Positions 22,801 through 33,878 are shown, counted from the first letter of the stretch. The stretch is 64,000 nucleotides of DNA from Liopterus haemorrhoidalis (GCA_963971575.1 OZ020622.1:16122879-16186878); one strand, 5' to 3'. Notes: generated from the sequence alone by a model not told the origin. Translations and numbers: made by a program.

Positions 22801-22915
22801 AATGTAATAGTGTTGCCACCTATATAAAAATTCATTTACTCAATGTTGAAATGGTATTGACTGTAAAATCGGATGTTCAAATGTGCCCCGTGTTCAAATG
22901 ATCCCCAGTCTCCCC
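19818..22915 (-). mobile_element. Complete pogo-superfamily transposon
   Basis: Inverted ends start GGGGAGACT on both sides and continue ATCATTTGAAC, flanked by TA (19816-19817, 22916-22917). Subterminal motifs of the TTCAAATGTGCCCC type recur in both arms (19998-20030, 22508-22550, 22870-22900) and are likely transposase-binding sites. A single long intact frame (20214-22190) occupies the interior. At 3098 bp with an uninterrupted gene it is among the youngest elements in the window. Confidence 0.85.
20214..22190 (-). CDS. Pogo-superfamily (DDE_1) transposase, intact
   Basis: 658 residues. In order: a psq-type helix-turn-helix (residues 14-54, AIRAVREQKMTLREAAANYG), a CENP-B-type second DNA-binding region (about 75-150, DDWLYSFMRRH), then the DDE_1 core with NLDETG (first Asp), LLDNHESH (second Asp) and QPLDVGVLGPFK (third Asp). 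Thirty-five residues separate the second and third Asp (DD35D). A basic linker (KGRKKGKSR, KRKLPSVKEQKIKK) could be a nuclear signal. The C-terminus holds FATKKSVLLFVGQI...FYFPEKDD, a segment seen in Tigger/jerky-like insect proteins. No PIP box is evident. All three catalytic aspartates are present. Neighbouring frames on the other strand are shadows. Confidence 0.9.
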   Translation of the reverse strand: MVRNYVKKRKEPAFNEEDVGAAIRAVREQKMTLREAAANYGMSHTALHYRLKKIHVNDDGIVTSSVKHSFNSKYSSQQVFSKDQELSLVEYAINSSKMCYGLSYKQMKILAYDYARMLKLKVPESWNKNKSAGDDWLYSFMRRHREISIRKPENTSLSRLTSFNKTNVEEFFNNYERALRSKEFTAAQIFNLDETGVATVLQAPNIIAPRGAKQVGQAVSAERGQSITLCMIINAAGNALPPVFIYPRARVNDTMVENGPPGSIILANSPASHWMTQTLFLDVLKHIVHHTKCNMNDPILMLLDNHESHCSLEAVQFARENGITFVTFPPHCSHKLQPLDVGVLGPFKSKMKIAQNDWLTCNPGKTISIHTLPSLVNIAFNSSFTRTNIISSFNKPGLWPLNRLAFSDDDFMSAAVTDRPDPTVSVLDASFSSTDLNSPKTPEGTPGTSGMYVAHEPTVMLSPKDIRPYPRAPPRAISTKGRKKGKSRILTDTPEKRRLEEERIERETRKRKLPSVKEQKIKKMINFSKTVSIDESSESDTSVSIHDESSDEIETFSDLENQESDTSELNINDFILVSFATKKSVLLFVGQIQSRVEAGFKVKDMWKFYFPEKDDISVIEREDIRLKLPTPKLAGGPLRAASILSFDIDLSTIKDKIM

Positions 22916-22917
22916 TA

Positions 22918-25030
22918 AATAATTCTGGTAATATGATTATTTTGCTTTCGTTTTCGGTTTGTTCTCATTCTTAATAAAAATTGAATCAAAGACTCGAAGG
23001 TCGATAATTTTTCCCGCCTCCCGACTCCGACTCCCCCAGAAAGCTTCGACTCCCGACTCCGACTCGCCATCCGTATGTTATATATGTTAATTTTGTGGCG
23101 CACGCCAAAAGTATTTTTTTACGACTGCGCATATGTTTGCGAGTTTGAACACAAGTTTGGTCTTGAGGTACTTGTTATACCACTAATTTCCAAAACTCCC
23201 ACAAAACCAAAGTCACTGTTTAGTTTCCTGGATAGTATTCACGCATATTTTGGCCATCCTAATGTAAGTATACCTTATCACTTATGATCTAATTTAACGT
23301 TAGGTCGCTAGCTTAAACGATGGTCAGATTACGTCAGGCAAGTAGCTGGAATAGTGTTGAATTCAAAGGGATACCCGGGGTAGTTTATGAACACAAGCGC
23401 TATGAAGACACGTAAATTTACGTTAATCTGTTGCTGGTTAAACGAATAGCATGAAAGCACGCGTTGTTTGTGGAAGAGGACACATTAGTGCATCTGCATA
23501 TGCATGTGGTTACAACCAGTGCTGATATTCAAAACGTTTAATAACAGGTACGCTAAAAAAAAGATAAGGTATTTAGAAATTGTTTGTGGGGCCTTTTGCT
23601 CAAAGTAAATGAACTTATCCTACTATCCAGTACGGAAGTATTTCAATATTATAACAACCGGTACGCACGTACCGGTGTTTAAGAGCTCTGAACGCAGCTT
23701 TACACTTTCGATGTCTATAAATTTTACGGATTTACGTACAGATTATAAGTTTAAAGAAGCACTCAGAACTGGCAATTCCCCGTAAACCACTGTAAGCCTT
23801 ACGGGTTCACTACGGGTTGCACAGAACTGCACCATGAGACTGTTCATTTACAGTAAAATAAATTGAAGTCAATATAACTGAATCTAAAAAATTGTGCGCT
23901 AGCCACATCTTTGATTAAACAGATCAGAGTCTATTGTAAAAATATTCTTGAATCAAAAATAAAAAAGTTTGCCAAGTCTTCCTACGTGGTTACATAATTC
24001 TAGTAATTTTATTTATTCATTTTGTTCTAATACATTTATCACTGTAGTGTTAAATGTTAAAAATACTAGTTTACCATAGTTTACTATAAGCATATGTGAT
24101 AATATATAGTAGCAAGGTTTTTAAATTACGTCATTGAACTAGGTGACATAAAAACTAAAACACGCGCTTCTAATCTGAAAATTACTAGTTACTATAACAA
24201 TGGTGTAATCATAAATAAATCTATTTTATGTTTAAATAGCAGAAACAGACAATGTTATTATCATATAAAAATTATGACAAATTATAAAATGAATTATCAC
24301 CTAATTTTTCATTTCTTAGCTTCGTGCAAACTAGATTTTGAAATCTAGTTATTTTTAATGGTTGAATGGGAATTTGAGATTGATTGTTTAATATAGTAAA
24401 TCGGGAGTTATAAGATGGACCTGAAGCTAATTATTTAAGTTCAGGTTCGGATTCAGGTGCAATACATTAATTTCGGTTCGGTTTCAAGTTCTAGCTTTTA
24501 ACATGATATCTGAACTAATGTGGAAGGACTCATATTCTCTGTTACTTAAATTTAATTTACTACTGTCATGTGTTATGAAAGGATTTGTTATCCTCAAATT
24601 CCTTGTACACGTGGTTTTTTGAGATGGAAAATATTTTCGAAATTATTATTTAAAGATTGTAAGTGTTGTCCAATGATTATATTTAATTTTGTAAGTTTAA
24701 ATCTTGCTGCGAATTAACAAAATCAAAATAATTATTAAATATATTAATATTTTTATTATTTACATTATTCAACCAAAAATTATTCTAATATTTTTTTAAT
24801 TTCTTTGCTACATATCATTTTTATTACTGATAATAATTTTATTTGCAAATCAAAATGTTACATAAATTAAAAATAACGTAATTTGTACAATTTATAGGGA
24901 TTCATAAAAAAGAAATATGGAATGTAAAAATACTGCTTTTACTTTAAAGGTATGTTAACGTGAAGATGTATTAATTATAAAATAAAAAACCCTGTATCTT
25001 TTCTTTACTTCTTTTAATAATTACTAGATA
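22918..25030. other. Unassigned GDH intron sequence
   Basis: No gene. It holds a small palindrome ACCGGTACG-CA-CGTACCGGT near 23660-23680 and a family B fragment at 24322-24375 (AGATTTTGAAATCT). Otherwise AT-rich sequence without recognisable elements. Confidence 0.3.
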
Positions 25031-25032
25031 TA

Positions 25033-25959
25033 CGAGGGCATATTGAAAACTAATGCCCCCATGGCTATAACTTTATTAGTAATTGATATATGGTTTACAT
25101 ATAAATGTGAAATAATAGAATAAACTGTCCTCTACGCACTGATATATTCACTTTTCCACATAATTGCCATTGACAGTAATATATTTACGCCAACGTGGTA
25201 CGAGTTTTTCAAGTCCGTCACGGAAAAAGTCTGAAGACTTCCCACGGCACCATTTCCGCAACTCCGCTATCACCTCTGCATCCGAAGAGAAACGCTTGCC
25301 CTTGAGATGTTACTTAAGCTTTGGAAAGAGGAAAAAGTCATAAGGCGCAAGATCTGGGCTATAAGGTGGATGAGGTAAAACGTCATGAAACCCAAGCTCC
25401 TCCAGTGCTCCGCGCGTTCTCTGACTTGTGGACTCTCCTGTACTGCAGCACATTGCAGATAATGTGATGTACTCTATCTTGTGAAATACCCACCCTGTTG
25501 GCTATGTCAGTTTGTTTACACCGTCGATTCTCACGAACCAGTTCATCCACGAGAGCCACCTGCCTTTCACCACATGCAGACACTGGTCGGCCACTGTCTG
25601 CCCGATCATAGACATCAGTTTCAGCAGGACTTGCGTATTTCACAGTCCTTACCCACCTCCTAACAGTACTCACATTAACACATGCCTCACGGTAGACGGC
25701 ACTTAACCTTCGATGGATATCAATGGGCGCTACACCCTCCGCAGTAAGAAATTCAATGACAGCTCGTTGTTTTAACCGCACATCCATGCCGGCCGCCATG
25801 TATAGAACTGTCATGCGCAAACGTGATGTTGCTGAGAATCTCCGCAAGGAGGACTCATGTACAGATACTTAAGGTAAATGGCAAATCACTTTTGACACGG
25901 TCTAGCCCGTCATTATAAAAGTTATGGCCATGGAGGCATTAGTTTTCAATATGCCCTCG
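25033..25959 (-). mobile_element. Internally deleted mariner element
   Basis: Inverted ends CGAGGGCATATTGAAAACTA (about 26 bp in total with two mismatches) flanked by TA (25031-25032, 25960-25961). 927 bp against ~1.3 kb for a full mariner. The transposase N-terminus and C-terminus remain; the middle of the catalytic domain is gone. Confidence 0.85.
25165..25847 (-). pseudogene. Mariner transposase, N- and C-terminal parts only
   Basis: From 25847 the frame encodes two helix-turn-helix modules: KQRAVIEFLTAEGVAPIDIH...VNVSTVRRWVR, then SGRPVS and KQTDIANRVGISQDRVHHII. After residue ~140 a deletion shifts the frame. A second frame resumes with LGFHDVLPHPPYSPDLAPYD, where YSPDLAPYDFF carries the third catalytic Asp, and then has an internal TAA before HLKGKRFSSDAEV. 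The first and second catalytic Asp are absent. It could at most bind its termini, not transpose them. Confidence 0.75.
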
Positions 25960-26642
25960 TACATGTCGACAGCTATGCTGTATCCGTAAAAATATTGGAT
26001 ATACAAAAAAAAAAAAAAAACAACAATTTTAAAGCCTCATATGCTGTAGAGTTGTAGTCGATAGCAATTTTGGATTACCGGAGTTGAAATCGTTAGACAT
26101 ATACCAACTCCGCTGCAGCATCCCCAAAATTAATTTAATTTAAATATTACAGAAGTTTATGATATTTCTCGCTATCGCTCTCTAAATTTACTTAATTTTT
26201 TATTAAAAACCCTCACTACTGTCATGCGTCATGTGCAAAACAAAGTTCGTCTACAATTTATGATGTACAATGTGCTGAAAGGTCCAACAGCTCGAGTTGT
26301 TATGGTAACGCGACGATTGGTATTGAGTGAGGGTAATGGGTGCTTATGCATTTTCGGTGCTGCAGTCGTTAAAAGCTTGCGAAATGCACGTTTGAGATGT
26401 TTTTGTATTTTTAAAGAATGAAAAAATCGCATGTTCTGTACAGCACATAATTCTATTTCTTGACTACTACATATTAAATCGTAAAATGTAATATATCTAT
26501 ATTTTATATTTTATTTGTAAACGTGTATGTAAGTAGTTAAACTTTTTATGTCTGTCTTAATAATGTGGAGATGGTCGTGTCCGTAGTGAATATAAGTGGA
26601 AAGGTTGTACGGGTGTCGGACATAAATGAAAACAACTATCTA

Positions 26643-26685
26643 CAGCTGACCAGTTTCGGAATAGTTTATTCCTTCATCAGAGCTG
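26643..26685 (-). ncRNA. Hammerhead ribozyme (type I, minimal stem III), left arm
   Basis: Minus strand order: CAGCT (stem I), CTGATGA core, an extra A, GGAATA-AAC-TATTCC (stem II), GAAAC core, TG, GTC, AGCTG (stem I). All conserved core bases are present. Predicted cleavage is after GTC, between 26648 and 26647. Stem III is only AC/GT, as in Penelope-type hammerheads, which may need dimers. Confidence 0.8.
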
Positions 26686-27127
26686 CTACATACAGGAGAA
26701 TCGAAATACAGTATAAATGTACATAGTATAACAATAAATGAATATAATAATAATATAAGTATAACATTGTAAACCATACCTGAGATAACAGTGTTAAGTG
26801 TATTGGTGAAGTAGATAAAAACGGGTCATTATATAAAAAAATTGTTGAAATATAAATAAATAAATAAATAAATAATGTAAAACGAAGTCAAAGATTAAAA
26901 TGAACGATACAACAAATTAAAATGTGTTTTAAAAAATAATAAATAGGTAGAATATATATGAGCACAGGTGTGTCGTAGTATTATAAGATTGATAATGGTG
27001 ACTAGCTGAAAAAATCACAGATTGTTATCTCAGGTATGGTTTACAATGTTATACTTATATTATTATTATATTCATTTATTGTTATACTATGTACATTTAT
27101 ACTGTATTTCGATTCTCCTGTATGTAG

Positions 27128-27170
27128 CAGCTCTGACGAAGGAATAAACTATTCCGAAACTGGTCAGCTG
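27128..27170 (+). ncRNA. Hammerhead ribozyme, right arm
   Basis: Same layout as the left arm on the plus strand, with CTGACGA in the core (the N7 position tolerates this). Predicted cleavage between 27165 and 27166. Stem I CAGCT/AGCTG and the 6-bp stem II are fully paired. Confidence 0.8.
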
Positions 27171-27231
27171 TAGATAGTTGTTTTCATTTATGTCCGACAC
27201 CCGTACAACCTTTCCACTTGTCTTAATAATG

Positions 27232-28331
27232 AGTTACTTTCCCGAAAGAAAATCTGTTATAATTCTGGTTACAACACCTCAATTATAAGTTTCCACGAGC
27301 CGCCACTGATCGGTATATATCGTATTTTAAACTTATGCGTACGACTATGATTATGAAGTTCGTACCATTTACGGCCCGTAATTTTAAGTTTGACGTGATA
27401 GTTTTAGTTTTAACCAGGGCTTCGAACCGTTATTTTTTTCGTTCCGGTTCAATTAAAAAATATATATCAGTTCGATTCCGGTTTTTGTTCCGGCAAAAAT
27501 AACGGATTTTTTCGGTTTTCGGTTCAGTTCAGTTGATAAATTTTTAATTGCTTTTCTTTGTACTAGAAATTTATTTTCTACTATAATTTAGAACACTTTA
27601 TTCCTTATTTTAAGATAATCATACCCAGGTAGCTGCCAGGGGGGGGGGGGGAGTTCTGGGCTGTTGAGTTATCCATACCGGTCAGATTTATTCAAAATTA
27701 AACAAAAAATAATTCCAACGCCTGCATACAACGGATACATGTTGTTGTCGTAGAAGGAGATACAAAATCCAGCATAGATAATGATACAAAATAGACAATT
27801 CTTTCTTCTTATTCCTTCTATTTACTAAAATTTTAACTTTGAGTCGTGACACGCCGTGGTTGCACGCACGATGTGTCACGGCAAATTTTAAATCACGCAC
27901 AATCACGCACGAAAGAAAAATATTAATCACGTTCACTCACGATTTTACCGTGAACGGCCGTGTCACGAAGTGACACGCATATTTCACGGCACGCGCCCAT
28001 CACTAGTGTGTATATCCGAGGGTGACAATATTTTTTCTAAGTACAGAAAATTTAACAGCCAAAATAATAGAAGCTGCAAAAGAACATAAAATTTTATGAC
28101 TTATCACATCCAAAGTATAAAAATAATACGAAAAATAATAATAATAAGGTGTGGGACCAAATAGGAAAACTCTTGGAAATTGATGCTAAGTAGGTTATTA
28201 TTACTTTTGCTTTACATACAATACATATAGCATATACATTCTGTATATGTGGTAAATTATTAGGTTATTTGTCACATATTTAAATAATCAACAAATCTTT
28301 CACGTATTTGAAAAGCAAAGATTGCGACCCT
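27232..28331. other. Unassigned intron sequence with hAT-like ends
   Basis: 27320-27415 resembles 38570-38650 (shared TATGCGTACGACT and AAGTTTGAC). CAGGGCTTCGAACCG at 27418 and, on the minus strand, TAGTGATGGGCGCG ending near 28012 look like unmatched hAT termini. 27840-28000 is dense in CACGCAC/TCACG motifs. No gene. Confidence 0.3.
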
Positions 28332-28339
28332 CCTTCTAT

Positions 28340-28573
28340 AGGGTGACCATTTTCTTAAGAAGGCAATGCGGGACGGAAGTGAAGAGCAAAAAAAAGGTCC
28401 TCACCTCCCAAATCCAAGCGAAGAGCAAAAAAAAGGTCCTCACCTCCCAAATCCAAGTGAAGAGCAAAAAAAGGTCCTCAAATAAGTTACAATGCGGGAC
28501 TTTTGCGAGACGCGGAACACCCAATCAAAATGCGGGACAGTCCCGCAAAAAGCGGGAAGAATGGTCACCCTAT
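28340..28573. mobile_element. hAT MITE (AGGGTGACCATT), TSD CCTTCTAT, carries minisatellite
   Basis: Ends AGGGTGACCATT / AATGGTCACCCT with 8-bp duplications CCTTCTAT (28332-28339, 28574-28581). GCGGGAC is repeated in both arms. The centre is the three-unit minisatellite at 28376-28477. It is inserted next to a Harbinger transposase remnant. Confidence 0.75.
28376..28477 (+). repeat. hAT-borne minisatellite, three units
   Basis: Units of about 38 bp: AAGTGAAGAGC, eight A, GGTCCTCACC, TCCCAAATCC. The first two are almost identical; the third is truncated after GGTCCTCA. The cleanest copy of the module in the window. Confidence 0.85.
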
Positions 28574-28589
28574 CCTTCTATCAACTGAA

Positions 28590-28850
28590 GGATCCTCCTG
28601 TTTAGTCCTCCTAGTGCTGGTTCTTGAGGTTCTAGTAAATGTAAATATGTTTGATTGGATTTTTTCATACCTAAATAATTGTGTAGAACGCGAGCAGCTT
28701 TTACAGATTTTATTGAGGAATCTACTTTTACATCCAATGCTCTGTAAAATACTCGCCACTTTTGGACTAAAATGCCGAAAGCATTTTCAACAACACGCAG
28801 AGATGTACATAACGCATTGTTGTAGTTTTCTTTCCTGCTATCAAATTGCG
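28590..28850 (-). pseudogene. HARBI1-type transposase C-terminus
   Basis: The minus strand reads NNALCTSLRVVENAFGILVQ, then KWRVFYRALDVKVDSSIKSV and KAARVLHNYLG. The R.VVENAFGIL...W.RVF and vLHN.L motifs are the closing signature of PIF/Harbinger (DDE_4) transposases. Upstream the frame is lost. Confidence 0.65.
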
Positions 28851-28929
28851 TCTGCCTTTATCCGCCACCGTGAAAGACACCGCGTGAGTTTGAGAAGACC
28901 TAGTACCGCTACTACAACCACCGTAGCCG

Positions 28930-29530
28930 CGTTAGTTTGCGGAATCCGTAACACCCAAAAGTTTAGGTGCTAACAGATGACGTGTTAATTGTATTCTTTC
29001 ATTGTAATTAAACGGGCATGCGTAATAAAAAATCTTATAAGGTTTCTTATAAGTTGTTTCTATTTAAAAAACCTAATCAACGATGCTTCACCAGATTCCC
29101 ATTTTATCTGCAGTTTTAAAGTTCGAATGCTTTGCTCACGAGTTGAGAACAGTACGGCATTTGCGCAGAAACCAAAATTCTTACAGTCGCTTAGTTGCTA
29201 AGAAACGGACGTAGAACGGGCTACAAACTGTATTACGATTGGCTTTACGTCATTGTTTGGCGCATATACGATAACACCCCTGGCCTCAACTCGTGAGAAA
29301 TTCACTCTACCTCCGGATAGTTCCAGATTTCCCTGAGTGACGAAAATATCACCAGTGGATAATAGCACTTTTAGCAATAGCATAGCCACTTTTAGCAATG
29401 GTTATTAATTTTTTTCCCTCAACTTCGTATGAATAATAATTTTCGAAGAAAAGTCAAAACTTTGGCACTAAGATACACCCTGTATAATCCGATTATAAAG
29501 GGAGGGGTCTGTGTCAGAGGAGCATCAAAG
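28930..29530 (-). repeat. Repeat shared with 38885-39265
   Basis: Both copies share AACACCCAAAAG..., a TTCTATTTAAAAA.CC/CAATCAACGA stretch, a CCTGAGTGACGA motif, and an end near TAAAGGGAGG. They lie downstream of a Harbinger C-terminus (here) and a Penelope unit (there). Probably Harbinger-derived; the encoded product is not recognised. Confidence 0.4.
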
Positions 29531-29560
29531 AAACAGACTATATATTTTAAGTATTAAATA

Positions 29561-30235
29561 CAGGGCCGTCCTAAGATATTCGGCGCTCGTGAGCTACTAA
29601 AAATAATGCGCCCCTCTTCATAATAACTAATAATAACTACAAATACCACCTAGCAACAATGAAATTAATTTCAAATTGAAAGAAATTGTTCTAAATCAAT
29701 GGCAACATGATTTCCTACAGTCACTTAAAACATAAAGCATCATATTATGGAGAAATCCAGACAACACTACCAAAAACTACTTTTGGCCACAAACTCGATG
29801 AAAATTTATAATATAATCTTTGACTACATCAAAGTAGAAAAAATTAAAGTGTAATAAAATCGTATTTATACTTAACATTAATACTAATATATTCTGGCTA
29901 ATACTTTCTACAACAACAAAAATCTTGGTAAATATAAAAATAAAAAGAGTAAATAAATTTTATATTTGTATTTTAATGTTTATTCTAACTCATAATTGTA
30001 CTTTTATTGTAACTTATATTATTATATTGCTATATTATTTAATTGTATACATCACTGGTTAATAGTCAGTGCAACTAAGACCAATAAATACTAATTAAAA
30101 AAAAAAGAAACTAACAATAACAAAAAAATATAACACCAATAAAAATTGCCGGCCCCAAAAAGGCTTGCACCTCGGGGCTATAGCCCGTTAGCCCTGTGGT
30201 TAGGGTAGTTACGGTAGTTAGGGACGTTAACCCTG
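29561..30235. mobile_element. hAT MITE (CAGGGCCGTCC), TSD ATTAAATA
   Basis: Left end CAGGGCCGTCCTAAG, right end (reverse complement) CAGGGTTAACGTCC, flanked by perfect ATTAAATA (29553-29560, 30236-30243). AT-rich interior, no frame. Confidence 0.7.
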
Positions 30236-30243
30236 ATTAAATA

Positions 30244-31622
30244 TGTGATTGAGTTAAAAATTGAGTTAACTGCATAGTAGCTAAGAGTATTTTACTAATA
30301 AACAATAAATATATTTACTTTTTCTTTAAATAAACATTAAATTATTAATAATTTACACATTTTGTAATATTTCTTGTTGCTATGTTGACGCTCTAAAACA
30401 AGTTTCAAGAAATAATTATGAAAATTTTGCATTCAGAATTCAATTTAAATAATTATAGATCGGAAACGAAGCTAAATCGAAAAGCAGCAGACCGTCGATT
30501 ATCACAAAAAAAAGTAATTTCTTCTCAGATAAGAAACAAGGATATTTTTTATATAGAAATGCGTACGAGATCTTAAAACATGTTACATTAAATCTTAAAT
30601 AGGTCAAAGGGCAAGTATAATTACTAAAAATAATATTTTTTAAGAAATTTATAAGCAAAATTTTATTACTGCGCGTCATTTTGTTATGTTAGATTTAAAT
30701 TTAAGATAAAGGATCTATGACAATTATTTCTTGGTTAAGAATTCGGTTAAAGCAGTGGATACTTAGAATTAAGGGCGCTAAATAGGGCTGGTGTAACGTA
30801 TGGGTGACCAGGCAATTGCCCAAGGCCCCGGGCTTACACAATCTATACCAGGAATCCACAAACTTTTCACTTACGAAGTTCTGCACTTTATATAGACTCC
30901 ATAAAAAAATAATAACAATAAAAATATATACCGTGTATGCAACGAAACTCCGAACATAGCAGTTTAACATGGGATTTTAAATAAGTGCGGAAACTGGCTC
31001 TCCTGTACCATTTAGGGCAAAAATATAACAATAAAAAATTGTTTAAAATTGATTTTATTTTTAAAAAGTCTAAACTTGATGCCGATGAGAATGTCTATAG
31101 TATAGGGAAATCGGCGAAACAGTGCAGTTGCGTCACTTGAAACGTCACAAAAAAAAATTTGACGTCATGTTTAGTACGTTTACATTCATCTATTTAATGA
31201 ATGTAATATTTGTACGCTGTTACTTGTATCGAAATGAAATAAAAATATAAGAATAAGAACAGAATAGAAACAACTATACTATTCTAATAGGCAACATAGT
31301 CCTACAACGGACTGATGTGATCCAAAAATATGATCAAAGAAAATATAATAAAAATAAGTTGAATATAACCTAAAAACTATGCAGTACACACAAAATCAAA
31401 TAAGAAAATCTATAACTAAATACAAAACTGCTAAATAAACAACAAACTAAATAAAAAAGGTTTTTAGAAATTACTATAAGTTAGATATTTGAACACAAGT
31501 CAGTATCAAAACACAACAGACATATTATTAAATGACAAATGTAAATATCGTAAATAATTAAAATCAAGCATAATGTAACACATGGTAATAATTTCCTAAA
31601 AAACATAAATGTTTAAAACTCT
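30244..31622. other. Unassigned AT-rich intron sequence
   Basis: No gene recognised. Open frames at 30440-30970 (minus) resemble nothing I know. GGGTGACCAGGCAATTGCCC at 30800-30819 resembles a hAT end without a partner. Confidence 0.3.
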
Positions 31623-31630
31623 GTAATTAT

Positions 31631-32496
31631 CAGTGGCGCAGCCAAGGGGGGGGGGGGGCGCCGGGCCTGGGCCCCTCCCAGGACCAGCAGATACACGGCG
31701 CTGCTCGTACAGTTGAAGATAAAATTTGTTAACCACAACAGTAGTCAATTTTTAAATTACTTCATTGTAAACAATATTGGCAATTTTTATTATTTTTTTT
31801 TTTTCGTATAAAAAAACATTTTTTTAGATTGCCTACTTTTGATAGGGGCCGTTATTGTTCAATTGAAAATACATCACTTTTCAAATATGCCCTGACGAAT
31901 TATATGAAGGGGAGCGTTGATCCTTTTTTCCTGACACATCGACTAAAACATTCGCCCAGTCAATTGATAAAACTGTTTTAAACAACTAATTACTCGATTC
32001 AGATAAGATAAAGTGGAAATCTGACTTCAGTATAACCTACACACGAGTCTGTTCGTTCGGTACAAATTGTGGCCAAGCGGCTGAGAACTGCACATAAGTA
32101 AGAAAAATATTGAGACTTCAAAAATACATCCCGCGAAAAATATAAATAAATATGTATTTATCGCAGAAAAAATCAAGTGGAAGTTTTTGATACCTGGATT
32201 AACAATTACATTTTTTTATCAACAAATAATGGAATTATTATTTGATATAAACAACAATATCCAACAGCAGGGGTGTCGAACTGATTTGGGTCGCAGTCTA
32301 TTTTACATACAAAATGATAAGCAGTGACGAAACTTTAAATATCCCGAAGGGTTTCTTGACATTTTTTTATAAACAGAAAAGGGGAAGAGACTATATTTTA
32401 CATTTTTAAATACATTTTTCTTCTAAATAAGCTCAATGATTTTAATTACCACTTCAGGTGCCACAAAAAATAAGGTTGAGAACCCCAAGACAACTG
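31631..32496. mobile_element. hAT element (CAGTGGCGCAGCC), TSD GTAATTAT
   Basis: Left CAGTGGCGCAGCC followed by a 13-G run; right end ...CAACTG. 8-bp duplications GTAATTAT (31623-31630, 32497-32504). A second hAT-type end, CAGGGGTGTCGAACTG, begins at 32274, with GGTTGAGAACCCC near 32474, suggesting a nested element. It splits a copy of family C. Confidence 0.6.
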
Positions 32497-32504
32497 GTAA
32501 TTAT

Positions 32505-32915
32505 TGATCCTATGACAGTCAGGTTTGCACCAGCGTGTTCAGAAAATATTTCCGCAGACGTAGGAATCTTTTTTATGCCTTAAAACTTCATAATTTTTAT
32601 AAATAAACTAAAAACACGGAAGTATTCACTGTGCATGTACGTTCTGCTCTGTGACACTGCGTTGATAGGCGGGGAGCGAAGGAAGGCAGAGATATATTGT
32701 TTTTTGACTTTCAGGGTCCCCGAATTTTTAAAAAATAATTATAATCAAACAAAATATTAAAATAATATGGTAGGTAATAATTCTCCAAAAACATAAATGC
32801 TTAGAACTCTTTAACCCACGAAAGTCGGATTTGCACCAACGTGTTAACGAGAAAATCTTTCCGCAAGCTCAAGCCTGTTTTATATGCCTTAAAACTACTT
32901 TAACATTTTTATGAA
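32505..32915. repeat. Family C repeat, two units
   Basis: CGTGTT...GAAAAT.TTTCCGCA and TATGCCTTAAAACT recur at 32535-32590, 32835-32895 and 43040-43105. A left piece (AAAACATAAATG.TTA) is at 31600 before the hAT insertion and at 32795. Class unknown. Confidence 0.4.
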
Positions 32916-33046
32916 AAAACTAAAAAACATTCAGGCGCTCTGTCTGAGATTCGCCTATTAGCTTGAATGACAATATATCCTTGGCGGCTATAAAACGGCC
33001 CTAACCTCGCCCCAACAAAACCAGTTATTGCACCGGACATATGGCT

Positions 33047-33130
33047 AGTCCACTCCTGAGCATGCAGACGTACAACCTACAATTTATAATGGCCCTGGGT
33101 TCGAATACCGGTTCGATCATACAGGTAACA
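33047..33130 (+). repeat. tRNA-like SINE fragment
   Basis: B box GGTTCGAATACC at about 33103-33114, with a weak A-box-like GGCTAGTCCACTC about 60 bp upstream. No full tRNA fold is visible. Confidence 0.3.
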
Positions 33131-33878
33131 AATTAGAAGCTGTTTAAAATGACCCAAAAATTAACGAGCAATAAAAAATCAGTTAAATTTTATTCAGGAA
33201 CCCATAATTTAAATCATAAAAAACAAAATCAGGAAGTTAAATATCTTGCACGAACCGGTCCGATGTTTCTACCGGAAAAACCATTAATAAAACGTCTATC
33301 CTTGTCCCTACTGGTTATTTCATAAATAAAGCAATAAAAATTGTTTTCTTTACTTTATCTTGCAATTACAGATAATTTTTGCAAAAGATAGAAGCAAAAT
33401 TAAATTTTTATTACAGCTTACGTAAAATTGAAGCATTAAAACAACGTAAAATAAAATAAGTGCTTTATCTAAGATTTAGTAAAATATTGAGCAATATTTC
33501 TGAAAATTGTTGGAGTTAGGTTTAACATATTTGATTACACATAACTTGTTCAACACAAGATTATGATTAAGAATTAAAAATTTTGTAAACCGACACTCAA
33601 AAACGATAAGACAACGTTAACTATATTTACTTTTTCATATGACTGTAATTTTTTTGTTAATAAACGCAATAAGATTTTATGTTAAAACTGTGCAAAAATA
33701 AAGAAAGAATTCGACATGTTATCTTTTCCAGTTGATTATTAAATTTATCTTTAAAATTATCAGGATATTTTACAAATTTCAGTTGCATAACAACATTATT
33801 TTAAGCATGTAGCTATTTTACAAAACACTGCAATCTTTCGAGTTATAAATATCTTTAATGTTATAAAACAAAACAAAC

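Larger units (their letters stand above)
26566..27219. mobile_element. Penelope-like insert: inverted arms with hammerhead ribozymes
   Basis: Two arms of about 200 bp (26592-26800 and 27015-27220) are near-perfect inverted copies around a ~215-bp centre. The whole is flanked by 12-bp direct repeats GTCTTAATAATG (26554-26565, 27220-27231). Each arm carries a complete hammerhead ribozyme motif. The left arm also keeps the element's 3' tail (complement of ACGGACACGACCATCTCC). Penelope-like elements are known to have pseudo-LTRs in direct or inverted order with minimal hammerheads. No reverse transcriptase is present, so this is a non-autonomous or truncated copy. The near identity of the arms suggests it is young. 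Confidence 0.75.

Noticed and set aside
27640..27655. Poly-G tract as a functional G-quadruplex
   Set aside because: A single homopolymer run, probably slippage at a hAT-like end; nothing else supports a role.
30440..30970. Minus-strand frames of 79 and 89 codons
   Set aside because: AT-rich composition, no motif, no flanking signals; likely chance frames.
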